Shown here one piece after another: positions 24,946 to 33,887 of a DNA stretch of 64,000 nucleotides. The notes beneath the pieces were generated by a model, which saw nothing but the letters and a program-made list of their open reading frames with translations, ran no database searches and was not told the DNA's origin. Position numbers and translations under genes: made by a program. The first letter of the stretch is position 1; every line of letters begins with the position of its first letter. The stretch comes from Erysipelotrichaceae bacterium (lineage in GTDB: Bacteria; Bacillota_I; Bacilli_A; Erysipelotrichales; Erysipelotrichaceae), in NCBI GenBank assembly GCA_015058845.1, contig SVBO01000002.1:62001-126000 (forward strand), written 5' to 3'.

Positions 24946-27541
24946 ATTTCCTATTGATCCTCTTAACACTCTCACAGATCACTACTGTAGAAAGGCTTAG
25001 TAATATACATATAGCAAACTGTGTGACTGTCAGTGGTACTAACTTAAAGATATTACTTAATACTGGTACACTGATCAGAAGGATTTGTAATAGTGAACCT
25101 ACTAAGAAGGCTCCCCATAAGTAACGGTTAGAGAACAATGATTTATTCAGGATAGAATGATGACTCTTGACATTGAAGGCATGGACTAACTGGGCAGTCG
25201 ATAATGTTAAGAATGCCATGGTCATACCTACGTTATGATCGATCGAGTTACCATATATATAGGCGATCAATGTAAGCGAACCGATCATGATACCTTGCCA
25301 TACGATCGTGGATAATAAGCCTCCTGCAAAGAAGCTTTCCTCCTTTTCTCGTGGTTTTCTTTCCATTACAGTACTTTCTGCTTCTTCTGTTCCAAGAGCA
25401 AACGCTGGTAGAGAATCGGTGATCAAGTTGACCCATAGTAAGTGGATCGGTAGTAGTGGTACTCCTAGGTTCAATGGGGTTAATAGAGATACGATAGAGG
25501 CTGTGAAGATCGTAAATACTTCTCCCATATTGCTTGCTAATAGGAATTGGACACATTTACGTATATTATCATAGATCCCTCTTCCCTCTTTAATAGAAGC
25601 AATGATCGTGGCAAAGTTATCATCCGTCAGTATCAACGCTGCTGCTCCTTTAGCTACCTCCGTACCCGTGATCCCCATAGCACATCCAATATCTGCACTC
25701 TTTAAAGCAGGGGAATCATTTACACCATCACCTGTCATAGCCACTACTTTTCCTTGACTCTGCCATGCCTTTACGATCCTTACTTTATCTTGTGGAGATA
25801 CACGAGCATATACGGAATACTGTTCGATCTTCTCACTGAATTCCTCATCACTTAGGTTCTGTAATTCACTACCACTCATCGCTAGTTGGCCTTCTTCTAG
25901 GATCCCTAGATCTTTCGCAATAGCTGTGGCTGTAAGCTTATGGTCTCCTGTGATCATGATCGTACGGATCCCAGCTCTTTTCGCTAGACTCACTGCTTCT
26001 TTGGCTTCTGCTCTAGGTGGATCGATCATACCCACCATTCCTATAAATGTCATATGGTCTTCAACGATCGTAGGCTCTAACTTAGGCATACTTTCCCACT
26101 CTCTGATCGCTACCGCTAATACACGCAAAGCATCATTAGCCATATGCTCATTTGCTTGTAAGATCTCTTCTTTATTTGGGATCGTATCACAACGAGCTAA
26201 GATCACATCTAGACCACCTTTCGTGATCGATATGAGACGATCATGATATCGATAGAACACTGTCATCATCTTACGATCACTATCAAATGCTAATTCCTCT
26301 TTACGAGCATATTCTTTATATAAATCACTCTTAGTATATCCTTTCAGTAAACTTGCCTTCACAAGGGTTGTTTCTGTAGGATCCCCAATTGCTTCCTCTT
26401 TCCCATCCTTCACTACAATGTCACCATCACTACATAGAGTAAAGTAATTCAACATCTTTATTACTTCAGGATCATCACTATTCTCTAAGCGTACTACTCC
26501 TGTATCTGGATGATAGACTTTGATCACTGTCATTTTATTCTGTGTCAGTGTTCCTGTCTTATCAGAACATACAACACTCGTACTTCCTAGTGTTTCTACC
26601 GCAGGAAGCTTTCGCACGATCGCATTTTGTTTCACCATCTTAGTAACAGATAATGCTAGAATAATGGTTACCACTGTAGCAAGTCCTTCTGGAATAGCTG
26701 CTACGGCTAAGGCTACGGCAGTTTTGAAGGCTTCTAGTATTCCCATGCCAGAGAGTACTTCCATAGCAAATACGATGATACAGACTACTAAGGCTAAGAT
26801 CCCGATCGTTTTCCCGATCTGGTCTAGTTTGATCTGTAATGGTGTGAGTTCATTCTTAGTACTCATTAATAGAGTAGCGATCTTACCTACTTCATTATCC
26901 ATTCCTGTGGTAGTCACTACTGCTACCCCTCTACCATACGTAATATTACAAGAAGCAAATACCATATTCACTCGATCTCCTAATGGTACTTCCTCTAATT
27001 CCTTAACTTCCTTAGTTACTGGTACAGACTCTCCCGTTAGTGCACTCTCATCCACCTTCAAATTATGCACTTCGATCAGTCTAGCATCACTCGCTACACT
27101 ATCTCCCGCTTCTAATAATAAAATATCTCCCACTACGATCTCTCTAGAATCGATCCTAGTCTTCTTCCCATCTCGGATCACAGTAGCTTTTGGAGCACTC
27201 ATTTGGTTAAGAGCTTCTAAAGACTTCTCTGCCTTACTCTCTTGTACGATCCCTAGTATCGCATTGAGTACTACTACGATCACGATGATCAAGGAGTCGA
27301 TCCATTCATGGGGATCTATAACGATCGAGATCACTGCTGCTAGTAATAATACGATCGTAAGAGCATCTTTGAATTGAAGTAAGAAGCGTAGAAACATCGG
27401 GGTCTTCTTGGCTTGTTCTAAAGCATTGGGACCTTGTTCCTCTAGTCTTCTTTGGGCTTCTTCTGTAGTCAATCCTTGTTCTATATTGGTTTGTAGTGTA
27501 CGTATTACTTCTTCTAATGATTGGTTGTAACGTGCAGTCAT
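24944..27541 (-). CDS. PMR1/SERCA-type P-type ATPase, probable Mn2+ and/or Ca2+ exporter
   Basis: An 865-residue P2A-type ATPase. Features in order: N-terminal cation-ATPase domain, actuator TGESVPV, TM4 site AAIPEGLATV, phosphorylation site CSDKTGTLTQNKM (Asp about 327), hinge MTGDGVNDSPALK, and TM6 NLITDSLPAFALGTE. The PEGL in TM4 and the Asn/Asp in TM6 form the single Ca/Mn site of PMR1-like pumps. AGAAGG is seven bases before ATG 27541 but only one base before ATG 27547, so I prefer 27541. A yybP-ykoY Mn2+ riboswitch lies upstream, which argues for manganese-induced export. The S. pneumoniae relative under this riboswitch (MgtA) has been linked to Ca2+. Confidence 0.9.
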   Translation of the reverse strand: MTARYNQSLEEVIRTLQTNIEQGLTTEEAQRRLEEQGPNALEQAKKTPMFLRFLLQFKDALTIVLLLAAVISIVIDPHEWIDSLIIVIVVVLNAILGIVQESKAEKSLEALNQMSAPKATVIRDGKKTRIDSREIVVGDILLLEAGDSVASDARLIEVHNLKVDESALTGESVPVTKEVKELEEVPLGDRVNMVFASCNITYGRGVAVVTTTGMDNEVGKIATLLMSTKNELTPLQIKLDQIGKTIGILALVVCIIVFAMEVLSGMGILEAFKTAVALAVAAIPEGLATVVTIILALSVTKMVKQNAIVRKLPAVETLGSTSVVCSDKTGTLTQNKMTVIKVYHPDTGVVRLENSDDPEVIKMLNYFTLCSDGDIVVKDGKEEAIGDPTETTLVKASLLKGYTKSDLYKEYARKEELAFDSDRKMMTVFYRYHDRLISITKGGLDVILARCDTIPNKEEILQANEHMANDALRVLAVAIREWESMPKLEPTIVEDHMTFIGMVGMIDPPRAEAKEAVSLAKRAGIRTIMITGDHKLTATAIAKDLGILEEGQLAMSGSELQNLSDEEFSEKIEQYSVYARVSPQDKVRIVKAWQSQGKVVAMTGDGVNDSPALKSADIGCAMGITGTEVAKGAAALILTDDNFATIIASIKEGRGIYDNIRKCVQFLLASNMGEVFTIFTASIVSLLTPLNLGVPLLPIHLLWVNLITDSLPAFALGTEEAESTVMERKPREKEESFFAGGLLSTIVWQGIMIGSLTLIAYIYGNSIDHNVGMTMAFLTLSTAQLVHAFNVKSHHSILNKSLFSNRYLWGAFLVGSLLQILLISVPVLSNIFKLVPLTVTQFAICILLSLSTVVICESVKRINRK

Positions 27542-27565
27542 ACTCATTCCTTCTTTCTATCATAT

Positions 27566-27609
27566 CAAAACAAAAGCAAGACCAATACAATATAATGTAA
27601 AGGTCTTGC
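27566..27609 (-). terminator. Riboswitch-controlled intrinsic terminator
   Basis: GCAAGACC (27602-27609, minus strand) can pair with GGTCTTGC (27576-27583) across an 18-base loop, followed by TTTTGTTTT. GCAAGACC also overlaps the 3' strand of riboswitch helix P1 (CCTTT), so P1 and the terminator are mutually exclusive, as expected for a ligand-on switch. Confidence 0.75.
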
Positions 27610-27697
27610 CTATCATTACTATATGATTTCTAGATCCGGGTGAATGATCACCGTGATGACGATTCTAGATACGATTGCTCGTTAGCTACTCCCCTTT
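27599..27697 (-). ncRNA. yybP-ykoY (manganese) riboswitch
   Basis: On the minus strand the leader starts AAAGGGGAGTAGC and ends GGCAAGACCTTT, the conserved outer elements of the yybP-ykoY motif (helix P1 plus loop L1). The other conserved arm has the ATCGTCATCACGG and CACCCGGAT blocks. Known members bind Mn2+ at the docked L1/L3 loops and raise expression of Mn exporters, including PMR1-type P-type ATPases. Promoter, aptamer, terminator and ATPase follow in the expected order. The call is by eye; a covariance-model search would settle it. Confidence 0.87.
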
Positions 27698-27711
27698 ATG
27701 AGGTCATTTAC

Positions 27712-27740
27712 ATAATACCATGACAATCATAGTTTGTCAA
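27712..27740 (-). promoter_or_regulatory. Promoter of the riboswitch-ATPase unit
   Basis: Minus strand TTGACA (27735-27740), 17 bases, TATTAT (27712-27717), ending about 15 bases before the aptamer. It lies directly after the stop codon of the upstream gene, so the ATPase has its own transcript. Confidence 0.7.
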
Positions 27741-27752
27741 ATGACTATCAAA

Positions 27753-28568
27753 TTATGCATAATACTGCTTTAATAGAATTCCATATTCTTCATCGATCGC
27801 ATAGACTGCATTGATCACCTTACTTAATACTACCTGTAATGGTGTACCTTCTGCATGACTAGAAGAATTACGTAATCTATCCATTTTCTCTACACGCATG
27901 GCATAGGCTAAGAACATAAACATTCTTTGATGTGCTACTACCTCTCTAGCAAAGTCATATACAATACGTGGTCTGGAACCGATCGCGAAATATAACTCAT
28001 TTAAGAATGTTCTCCATTCTCTGATTGATAACTCTAGATCTCCTTTCCCTTGGTTATAGGCAAAGGAAGCTTTATAGAAATGTTTCTTATACGCATTATC
28101 TTCTTCTAACTCTTCATCAAAGACACTTCCTGTATACACATCTACATTTAAACTCTTCTCATAGAATCTACGCATACTAGGTGAGATCACTTCTTCTAAC
28201 TTAGAACTAAGGCCTACTACCCCTTGCGGATCCTTCTCACATAAATACCAATAGAAACTTAAATAACGATCTAGTTCCTCTGCGATCTCTCCCACATCAG
28301 TGACACTCTTAACACTTTCTACGTAGTGTACACAGGCTTGGGCAAACCAGCTTAGACCATGTCTTGAGGCATAGATCTTTTTATATAACTCATCCTTTTG
28401 ATCTTCTACAATATCATAATCATTATTTACAGCCACGATATCACGAACTGCTTGAATATATAACTTACTTACTTGTTCTTCATTGTAAGTATCAGACCCT
28501 AATTGTTGTAGCAACACTTCCTCAGCTCTTACTTTTTCTTTTTTCTTACGCTTTCCAAAGAAAAACAT
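27753..28568 (-). CDS. Conserved-looking protein of unknown function, mostly helical
   Basis: A 271-residue soluble protein starting MFFFGKRKKKEKVRAEE, with a very basic first 16 residues and then an almost continuous helical pattern (YIQAVRDIVAVNNDYDIV, YVESVKSVTDVGEIAEELDRYLSFYWYL, PRIVYDFAREVVAHQRMFMFLAYAM). No family is recognised and there are no catalytic-looking motifs. ATG 28568 has AAGGAA ten bases upstream; a GTG at 28577 is too close. No terminator was seen before the ATPase promoter, so some read-through into the riboswitch is possible. Confidence 0.6.
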   Translation of the reverse strand: MFFFGKRKKKEKVRAEEVLLQQLGSDTYNEEQVSKLYIQAVRDIVAVNNDYDIVEDQKDELYKKIYASRHGLSWFAQACVHYVESVKSVTDVGEIAEELDRYLSFYWYLCEKDPQGVVGLSSKLEEVISPSMRRFYEKSLNVDVYTGSVFDEELEEDNAYKKHFYKASFAYNQGKGDLELSIREWRTFLNELYFAIGSRPRIVYDFAREVVAHQRMFMFLAYAMRVEKMDRLRNSSSHAEGTPLQVVLSKVINAVYAIDEEYGILLKQYYA

Positions 28569-28644
28569 ACACTTCACTTCCTTACTAATGCATGGATTTT
28601 ACCATATCCCTTATACTTTGTAAATCATCTCTTCCACTTTCACA

Positions 28645-29460
28645 TTACTTCACAAAATTAAACAAAGAGAGCTGTTGTAACAATTTCGAAATACCACTAT
28701 TCTCTGGTACATCAAATTCACCCTGTGCTATATCCTTTAAACACTGTGGAGCTAACACAGACACATACGAATGCTCTGTGATCTGTAACATCTCATAATC
28801 ATTCATACTATCACCAAAAGCAACAGTATCCTTCATATCCGCATGGAGATACGATACTACTTGTCTTACACCTTCTGCTTTCGTACATTCATGAGGGATC
28901 AATTCTCCATTGAACACATCTCCTGATAGATCATTATAGAAAACGATCTTGAAGTATTGTTCCGCTTCCTTCAACACTTCAAACAATGCTTCCTTGTCAT
29001 AGGATATAAAGTTGATCTTAGCAATACTCTCACTACCATCATATTCACTCACATGTTTTCTTCCTCTACGAGAACGATCATCCTTTTGTTTATGATACTG
29101 CTTTTCATAGAAGTCTAAGAATCCTTCTGTATCATAGTACTTATCTTTTGCTTCTAGTCCTACTAAGATATTTCTTTCTAAGAATAGATCTGTAAACTTA
29201 TGTACTAATTCACTTGGAATACTATTCTCAAAGATCAATTCATCACCTACAAAAACATATCCCCCTGCAGAACAGATCACACCATCCCAACCGATCTCTA
29301 ACACTTGAGCAAAGATAGATGGATAAGCTCTCCCTGTACAAATGAATACCTTATGTCCTTGTTTACGAAGCGCTCTGATAGCCTCGATATTCTCTTGTGT
29401 TAATCCACCTTCTAGATCCATGATCGTTCCATCTACATCAAAGAAACATATTTTACGCAT
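28645..29460 (-). CDS. Cof-type HAD-IIB family phosphatase
   Basis: A 271-residue haloacid dehalogenase-superfamily hydrolase. Motif I is FFDVDGTIMDLEGG, motif II is FICTGRAYPS, and motif IV is TVAFGDSMNDYEML, with the large C2B cap between. Cof-type members dephosphorylate sugar phosphates, nucleotides or flavin and pyridoxal phosphates with low specificity. AAAAAGGTGATAGA precedes the ATG. No substrate can be given. Confidence 0.88.
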   Translation of the reverse strand: MRKICFFDVDGTIMDLEGGLTQENIEAIRALRKQGHKVFICTGRAYPSIFAQVLEIGWDGVICSAGGYVFVGDELIFENSIPSELVHKFTDLFLERNILVGLEAKDKYYDTEGFLDFYEKQYHKQKDDRSRRGRKHVSEYDGSESIAKINFISYDKEALFEVLKEAEQYFKIVFYNDLSGDVFNGELIPHECTKAEGVRQVVSYLHADMKDTVAFGDSMNDYEMLQITEHSYVSVLAPQCLKDIAQGEFDVPENSGISKLLQQLSLFNFVK

Positions 29461-29614
29461 TCTATCACCTTTTTCTATCTGATATTTAATTTTATCATAC
29501 CTATTTATATATGGAAAGAGTATCTAGTTCTTTATTTATTACTATATTATTTATTTTTCCTCTTACTATTCTTTATAGAATTGTGTATAATTATTTTTAT
29601 AGTGAGGTAATGTT

Positions 29615-30493
29615 ATGAAGAATCTTATTTATCTTGTATTAGGTCTAGGTTGTATTTGTTGGGTAGTAGGTCGTAAGAATTTGGTTAAGAAGCAAGCGGA
29701 TAAGCTTACTAAGATGGTATTGAATAAGGATCCTAAGTTCTTAACTGAGATCGAGTCTAGGACTACTAAATCAATGATCGAACCATTTAATAGAGAATTC
29801 TTACGTTTGAATTATTATGTTGTTTGTGAGATGGATGAAGAGATCGCGGATCAATTAGATCTAATGGATAGTATCCAAATGAATGCACAGCAACGTCTTG
29901 CTTGTCTTCACTTGGTATTCCAATATCATATGATCCATAAGAATGTAGAGCAAGGACGTGCTACTTTAGAAAAGATCAGTTATGTAGTAGATGCGAATAA
30001 GTTTGATCCTAGAATCAAGAGAGAGGCTGCTATTGATGCTAAGATCCATTTAGAGAATGATCTATCTGTGATCGATGATATCAACTTTGAGATCGTTGAA
30101 GCAAATGATCATGATCGTGTGGTTTGGATCTCTAAGAAGGCGCTTGCTTATAAGAATAATGATCGTATGTTAGAGGCTAAGACAGAGTTGCAATTGGCGC
30201 TTGCTTTAGCGAGTGATGATGCGCAAAGGGCTGCTTTAGAGAAGATGATGGTCGAATACTTTGGTGAGGTAGAGCTTGCTGAGGATGAGGAGACTATCGT
30301 GAATAACTTCTATGATATGATCGAAGAGCTTGAGGCTGAATTAGCACAAGAGACTACATGTGATGTAGTGGAAGAACATGATGATGAGGCTGATGTGGAG
30401 ATCGAGTTATATGAGATCGAGGATAGTGCTGAAGAGAATGTAGATGTGATCGGTGCTATTGATGCAGAGGTCATTGAGGAAGTAAAGGAATAA
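29615..30493 (+). CDS. Membrane-anchored helical-repeat protein with an acidic tail, unknown function
   Basis: A 292-residue protein with an N-terminal hydrophobic segment (residues 3-19, NLIYLVLGLGCICWVVG) followed by basic RKNLVKKQ, so the bulk should stay in the cytoplasm. Residues about 40-215 are helical and TPR-like (AQQRLACLHLVFQYHMI, KKALAYKNNDRMLEAKTELQLALALA). The last about 75 residues are extremely acidic (many Glu/Asp, only a few basic residues). No family is recognised; a scaffold or adaptor role is speculation. TGAGGTAATGTT precedes the ATG. A terminator follows. Confidence 0.62.
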   Translation: MKNLIYLVLGLGCICWVVGRKNLVKKQADKLTKMVLNKDPKFLTEIESRTTKSMIEPFNREFLRLNYYVVCEMDEEIADQLDLMDSIQMNAQQRLACLHLVFQYHMIHKNVEQGRATLEKISYVVDANKFDPRIKREAAIDAKIHLENDLSVIDDINFEIVEANDHDRVVWISKKALAYKNNDRMLEAKTELQLALALASDDAQRAALEKMMVEYFGEVELAEDEETIVNNFYDMIEELEAELAQETTCDVVEEHDDEADVEIELYEIEDSAEENVDVIGAIDAEVIEEVKE

Positions 30494-30494
30494 T

Positions 30495-30524
30495 AAAACT
30501 TACCTGGATGGGTAAGTTTTTATT
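30495..30524 (+). terminator. Terminator after the acidic-tail protein gene
   Basis: AAAACTTACC / GGTAAGTTTT arms with a six-base loop, running into TTATTTATC. Confidence 0.7.
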
Positions 30525-30540
30525 TATCTTGAGATAAAAC

Positions 30541-30564
30541 AAAAAGATAGCCCAACGGCTATCT
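30541..30564 (-). terminator. Terminator of the phn-type ABC transporter operon
   Basis: AGATAGCC / GGCTATCT arms with a four-base loop; the stop codon of the last permease gene lies inside the stem. TTTTTGTTTTATC follows on the minus strand. Confidence 0.7.
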
Positions 30565-31341
30565 TAATCTTTTACGAATCAATCCTGTTAATACATCTAG
30601 CAAGAATACTGTTACAATAACAGTTAATAGAATCATACTAACTCTACCCCAGCGTCTAGCTTGAATAGCAAATACTAGCACAGCACCAATACCACCAGCT
30701 CCAACTAATCCTAGAGTAGATGCACTTCTTACACCGATCTCAAAGTGATTCAGAACAAGAGATGCATAGATTGGTAATAATTGAGGAATACGAGCATAGA
30801 ACATAGTTTGAATACCATTCGCTCCTACAGCATGACATGCCTCTACAGGAACCTCATCCATTAATTCCATTTCCTCAGTAAATAACTTACCTAACATACC
30901 GATCTGGTGAACCCCGATCGCTAATGCCCCAGCAAAAGGACCTGGACCTACTACCTTAATAAAGATGATCGCATATACAAGCTCTGGGAAAGCTCTTAAT
31001 ACATCTAGTACGAACTTTCCTACTGTAGGAATGATCGTATTCCCTTTCCATAAGTTCTTAGAGGCAAATAATACAAATGGAATAGATAGAATAGTACCGA
31101 TCGTAGTACCCACAAAAGCAATTCCCACAGTAATGACCATTAAAGAGAAGATATCTTCTCCACTACCATCATAGAAGATCGTAAAGTCTGGTTTCATTAA
31201 TTGTGATAATGTTTGACCAAACCCTGACCAAGAGAAAGCAGCTAACTTAGACCAATCGATATCATAAGCACAGAACCATACCAAGAAGATAAATAATAGA
31301 GTAATTACCCATTTATTCGTTAGAATATTTTTAGTTTTCAT
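30559..31341 (-). CDS. phnE: Phosphonate-type ABC transporter permease (PhnE family), second copy
   Basis: A 260-residue inner-membrane permease with about six predicted membrane segments. The EAA loop that contacts the ATPase, EACHAVGANGIQTMFYARIP, is followed by LGLVGAGGIGAVL, typical of PhnE. The start follows the preceding permease gene by two bases, with AGGAGG in that gene's last codons. Two different permeases in one operon suggest a heterodimeric channel, common for this transporter class. There are no C-P lyase genes here, so the substrate could be phosphonate, phosphite or another phosphate-like anion. Confidence 0.88.
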   Translation of the reverse strand: MKTKNILTNKWVITLLFIFLVWFCAYDIDWSKLAAFSWSGFGQTLSQLMKPDFTIFYDGSGEDIFSLMVITVGIAFVGTTIGTILSIPFVLFASKNLWKGNTIIPTVGKFVLDVLRAFPELVYAIIFIKVVGPGPFAGALAIGVHQIGMLGKLFTEEMELMDEVPVEACHAVGANGIQTMFYARIPQLLPIYASLVLNHFEIGVRSASTLGLVGAGGIGAVLVFAIQARRWGRVSMILLTVIVTVFLLDVLTGLIRKRLR

Positions 31342-31343
31342 AA

Positions 31344-32123
31344 TTACTCGATCCTCCTACGAATAGCTTCAGAAAGACTATCAATGATCAATACAACAAT
31401 AAAGATCGTAATAATGATCAAGGAAGCACGATCATATCTAAATAGACCTAACGCATTACTTAACGTAACACCAATACCTCCAGCTCCTACATAACCAAGT
31501 ACAACAGAAGCACGAACATTGATTTCGAAAGCATAGAAGAAGTAACTAAGTACATTCAACATGATCTGTGGCCAAATAGCCCAAACAGCAGTTTGTAGTT
31601 TATTAGCTCCTACAGATTCTGCAGCTTCGATTGGAGATAGATCGATCGTTTCGATCGTCTCATAGATCAACTGGGATACCATACCAAAAGTAAATACAGC
31701 AATAGTCACAACACCCGTAGCATCCCCGATTCCTAGAATAGCAACCAATAAAGCAGCTAATAATAAGTTAGGGATCGTACGAACGATATTCAATACTAAA
31801 CGAAAAAATTGTGTGATGATCTCATTCTTAGTTACAATAGTAGTAGCTAGAAATGAAACAGGAATAGCTAATACGACACCGATCAATGACCCTAAGGCAG
31901 ACATCTTCAATGTCTTGATCATTGGATCGACTAACTTTGGTAAATAACTAAAATCAGGTTTAGATAATTCTTTTAAGAAAGCTAATGCCTGATCTAGATT
32001 TTCAAATACTTCATAGAAAGATGCTTCTGTTAAAGAGGCACTTGCTAGAAAACATACTAAGATCACAAAGACAACAAAGAATGATTTGTACCATTGGAAA
32101 TGGACAGTATCTTTTATTTTCAT
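31344..32123 (-). CDS. phnE: Phosphonate-type ABC transporter permease (PhnE family), first copy
   Basis: A 259-residue permease paralogous to its downstream neighbour. Its EAA loop is EAAESVGANKLQTAVWAIWP and it shares the VLGYVGAGGIGVTL segment. Five to six hydrophobic helices are visible. The gap to phnC upstream is three bases, with GAGAAG as the ribosome site. It differs from the second permease by much of its first periplasmic region (ENLDQALAFLKELSKPDFSY), which is similar in layout but not identical. Confidence 0.88.
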   Translation of the reverse strand: MKIKDTVHFQWYKSFFVVFVILVCFLASASLTEASFYEVFENLDQALAFLKELSKPDFSYLPKLVDPMIKTLKMSALGSLIGVVLAIPVSFLATTIVTKNEIITQFFRLVLNIVRTIPNLLLAALLVAILGIGDATGVVTIAVFTFGMVSQLIYETIETIDLSPIEAAESVGANKLQTAVWAIWPQIMLNVLSYFFYAFEINVRASVVLGYVGAGGIGVTLSNALGLFRYDRASLIIITIFIVVLIIDSLSEAIRRRIE

Positions 32124-32126
32124 AAA

Positions 32127-32888
32127 CTACTTCTCACTTCCTTTTAAGAAGGAATCACCCTTATAGATCATAGTTAATACATTATTCGTTAATAATTCTG
32201 GTTTTCCATCGAATACTACCTTACCATCTTGTAGAGCAATAATACGAGTAGAGAATTGTTTTGCTAATTCTACAGAGTGGATATTAACAATGATAGTCTT
32301 ATTCATGGTTTCATTAATATTTCTTAATTCTTCCATGATCTCTTGACTTGTTACTGGGTCAAGAGAAGAAACTGGTTCGTCTGCTAAGATAATATTCGCT
32401 TGTTGGAATAGCGTTCTAGCAATAGAAACACGTTGTTGTTGACCACCAGATAAATTATCACAACGTTCATGTAACTTATCTAATAATCCTACTTTCTCTA
32501 ACATTTGATTACATAATTCATAATCTTCTTTAGAGAATAGACCTAAAACACTCTTAAACGTTGAGTAATATCCCAAACGACCAGATAATACATTCTTTTG
32601 AACAGTGCTTCTTTTTACTAAATTAAATTGTTGAGAGATCAAGCCAATACTACGACGGATCATGCGCAGTTCTTTTTTATTAGCCTTAGTAATAGACTTA
32701 CCATCGATAACGATCTCACCCTCAGTGATTTCATTCAAACGATTAACTGCTCTTAACAGTGTACTCTTACCAGCCCCACTTAAACCAATGATGGAGATAA
32801 ACTCTCCATCATTGATCGTTAGATTTACATCAATTAACCCTTTGACACCGTTATCATATGTTTTAGAAACGTGATCAAAGATAATCAT
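32127..32888 (-). CDS. phnC: Phosphonate-type ABC transporter ATP-binding protein
   Basis: A 253-residue ABC ATPase with Walker A GLSGAGKSTLLRAVNRL, Q-loop region SIGLISQQFNLVKRSTVQKNVL, signature LSGGQQQRVSIA, Walker B ILADEPVSSLDP and switch His in VNIHSVELA. The Q-loop wording (FNLVKR) and the switch segment fit PhnC rather than amino-acid importers. It powers uptake through the two PhnE-like permeases. GAGGAATAGTCT precedes the ATG. Confidence 0.92.
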   Translation of the reverse strand: MIIFDHVSKTYDNGVKGLIDVNLTINDGEFISIIGLSGAGKSTLLRAVNRLNEITEGEIVIDGKSITKANKKELRMIRRSIGLISQQFNLVKRSTVQKNVLSGRLGYYSTFKSVLGLFSKEDYELCNQMLEKVGLLDKLHERCDNLSGGQQQRVSIARTLFQQANIILADEPVSSLDPVTSQEIMEELRNINETMNKTIIVNIHSVELAKQFSTRIIALQDGKVVFDGKPELLTNNVLTMIYKGDSFLKGSEK

Positions 32889-32891
32889 AGA

Positions 32892-33812
32892 CTATTCCTC
32901 AGAAGCAGCCTTTTCCATGTAAGCAGCAATTGAGTCATAAGCAGCTTCATCAGATTCTACATAACCAGTATGACCCCAAGAGTTCATAATAGCTAGACCT
33001 TCTTCATCAGCAGCCATATCTAAGAATGCTTGCTTAACCTTAGCAGTTAATTCATCACCTAATGTAGGTAATACAGCAACAGCATCATTTGGAATATCAC
33101 CTTCAGATAACATTACCTTGAAGTTAGACCAAACATCGATAGCATTACCATTAGCATCCTTAACAGCATTTTGGAATACATAACGAGCCCCTTCGAATAC
33201 ATAACAAGCATCTACTTCACCATCATATACAGCTCTCATAGCAGAAGGCATATCAAGGATCTCAACGAATGTGATAGTAGATAGATCTACACCAGCTTCA
33301 AGCATTTCAGCCACTGGATAGATATAACCAGAAGCAGAAGCAGTACCTAAACGAGCAATTGTCTTACCTTCGAAATCCTTATAAGATTCGATATCAGCAT
33401 CAGCCTTCATAACGATCTCAGCCTTGAAAGTACCTACTGTAGAACCAGCGATAGGTTGTTCAGTAGTTTGGTCGTAGTCAACTAATGTTGAAGATAAGAT
33501 AGAAACAGCAGAATCAGCTTCACGAGCAATTACATAAGTTGCAGGTGGCATGATACCTACATGAGTCTTACCAGACTTCATAGCTTCTACGATTGTATTA
33601 TAGCTTGTAGCTACAGTTACGTTTACATCCATATCTAGTAAGTTTTCTAAATATGCTTCGAAGTCAGCAGAAGTACCATCAGCAGTTTCTACGTTTGTAG
33701 GAACGAATTGTACTTCTAAAGTAGTGATTTCGTCAGATTTCTTTTCAGAAGAACATCCAACAACAGATAATGCTAACGCAAGAACAGCTAGCATCTTGGC
33801 TAATTTTTTCAT
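32892..33812 (-). CDS. phnD: Phosphonate/phosphite-type substrate-binding lipoprotein
   Basis: A 306-residue precursor with lipobox SVVGC (cysteine 20). The mature protein has PhnD-family features: LEVQFVPTNVE, the MKSGKTHVGIMPPATYVIA segment, GKTIARLGTASASGYIYPVAEML and VYDGEVDACYVFEGARYV. The SASG / ARLGTASASGY helix start usually binds the phosphonate oxyanion. It heads the operon, which places the abundant receptor first, a usual arrangement. A strong promoter and a palindrome lie upstream. Confidence 0.9.
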   Translation of the reverse strand: MKKLAKMLAVLALALSVVGCSSEKKSDEITTLEVQFVPTNVETADGTSADFEAYLENLLDMDVNVTVATSYNTIVEAMKSGKTHVGIMPPATYVIAREADSAVSILSSTLVDYDQTTEQPIAGSTVGTFKAEIVMKADADIESYKDFEGKTIARLGTASASGYIYPVAEMLEAGVDLSTITFVEILDMPSAMRAVYDGEVDACYVFEGARYVFQNAVKDANGNAIDVWSNFKVMLSEGDIPNDAVAVLPTLGDELTAKVKQAFLDMAADEEGLAIMNSWGHTGYVESDEAAYDSIAAYMEKAASEE

Positions 33813-33833
33813 GTTTTTTCCCTCCTATAAAAA

Positions 33834-33854
33834 ATAATTATCCATGATAATTAT
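33834..33854. promoter_or_regulatory. Palindrome over the phn operon promoter
   Basis: ATAATTATC / GATAATTAT arms, nine bases each, around a three-base centre, overlap the -10 box and likely start of transcription. A repressor site is the simplest reading; no cognate regulator is encoded nearby. Confidence 0.45.
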
Positions 33855-33879
33855 ATACCAAATCATAATATAATTTCAA
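33850..33879 (-). promoter_or_regulatory. Promoter of the phn operon
   Basis: Minus strand TTGAAA (33874-33879), 18 bases, TATAAT (33850-33855), followed by an AGGAGGG ribosome site before phnD. Confidence 0.6.
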
Positions 33880-33887
33880 TCTAATTA

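Noticed and set aside
26520-27377. Long opposite-strand frame across the P-type ATPase gene
   Set aside because: It has no ribosome site and low-complexity Ser/Thr/Ile composition, and overlaps a gene with clear motifs; it is a shadow frame.
30559-33812. Low GATC content of the phn operon as a sign of horizontal transfer
   Set aside because: Part of argS (61201-61800), a core gene, has an equally low count, so the difference does not mark foreign DNA.
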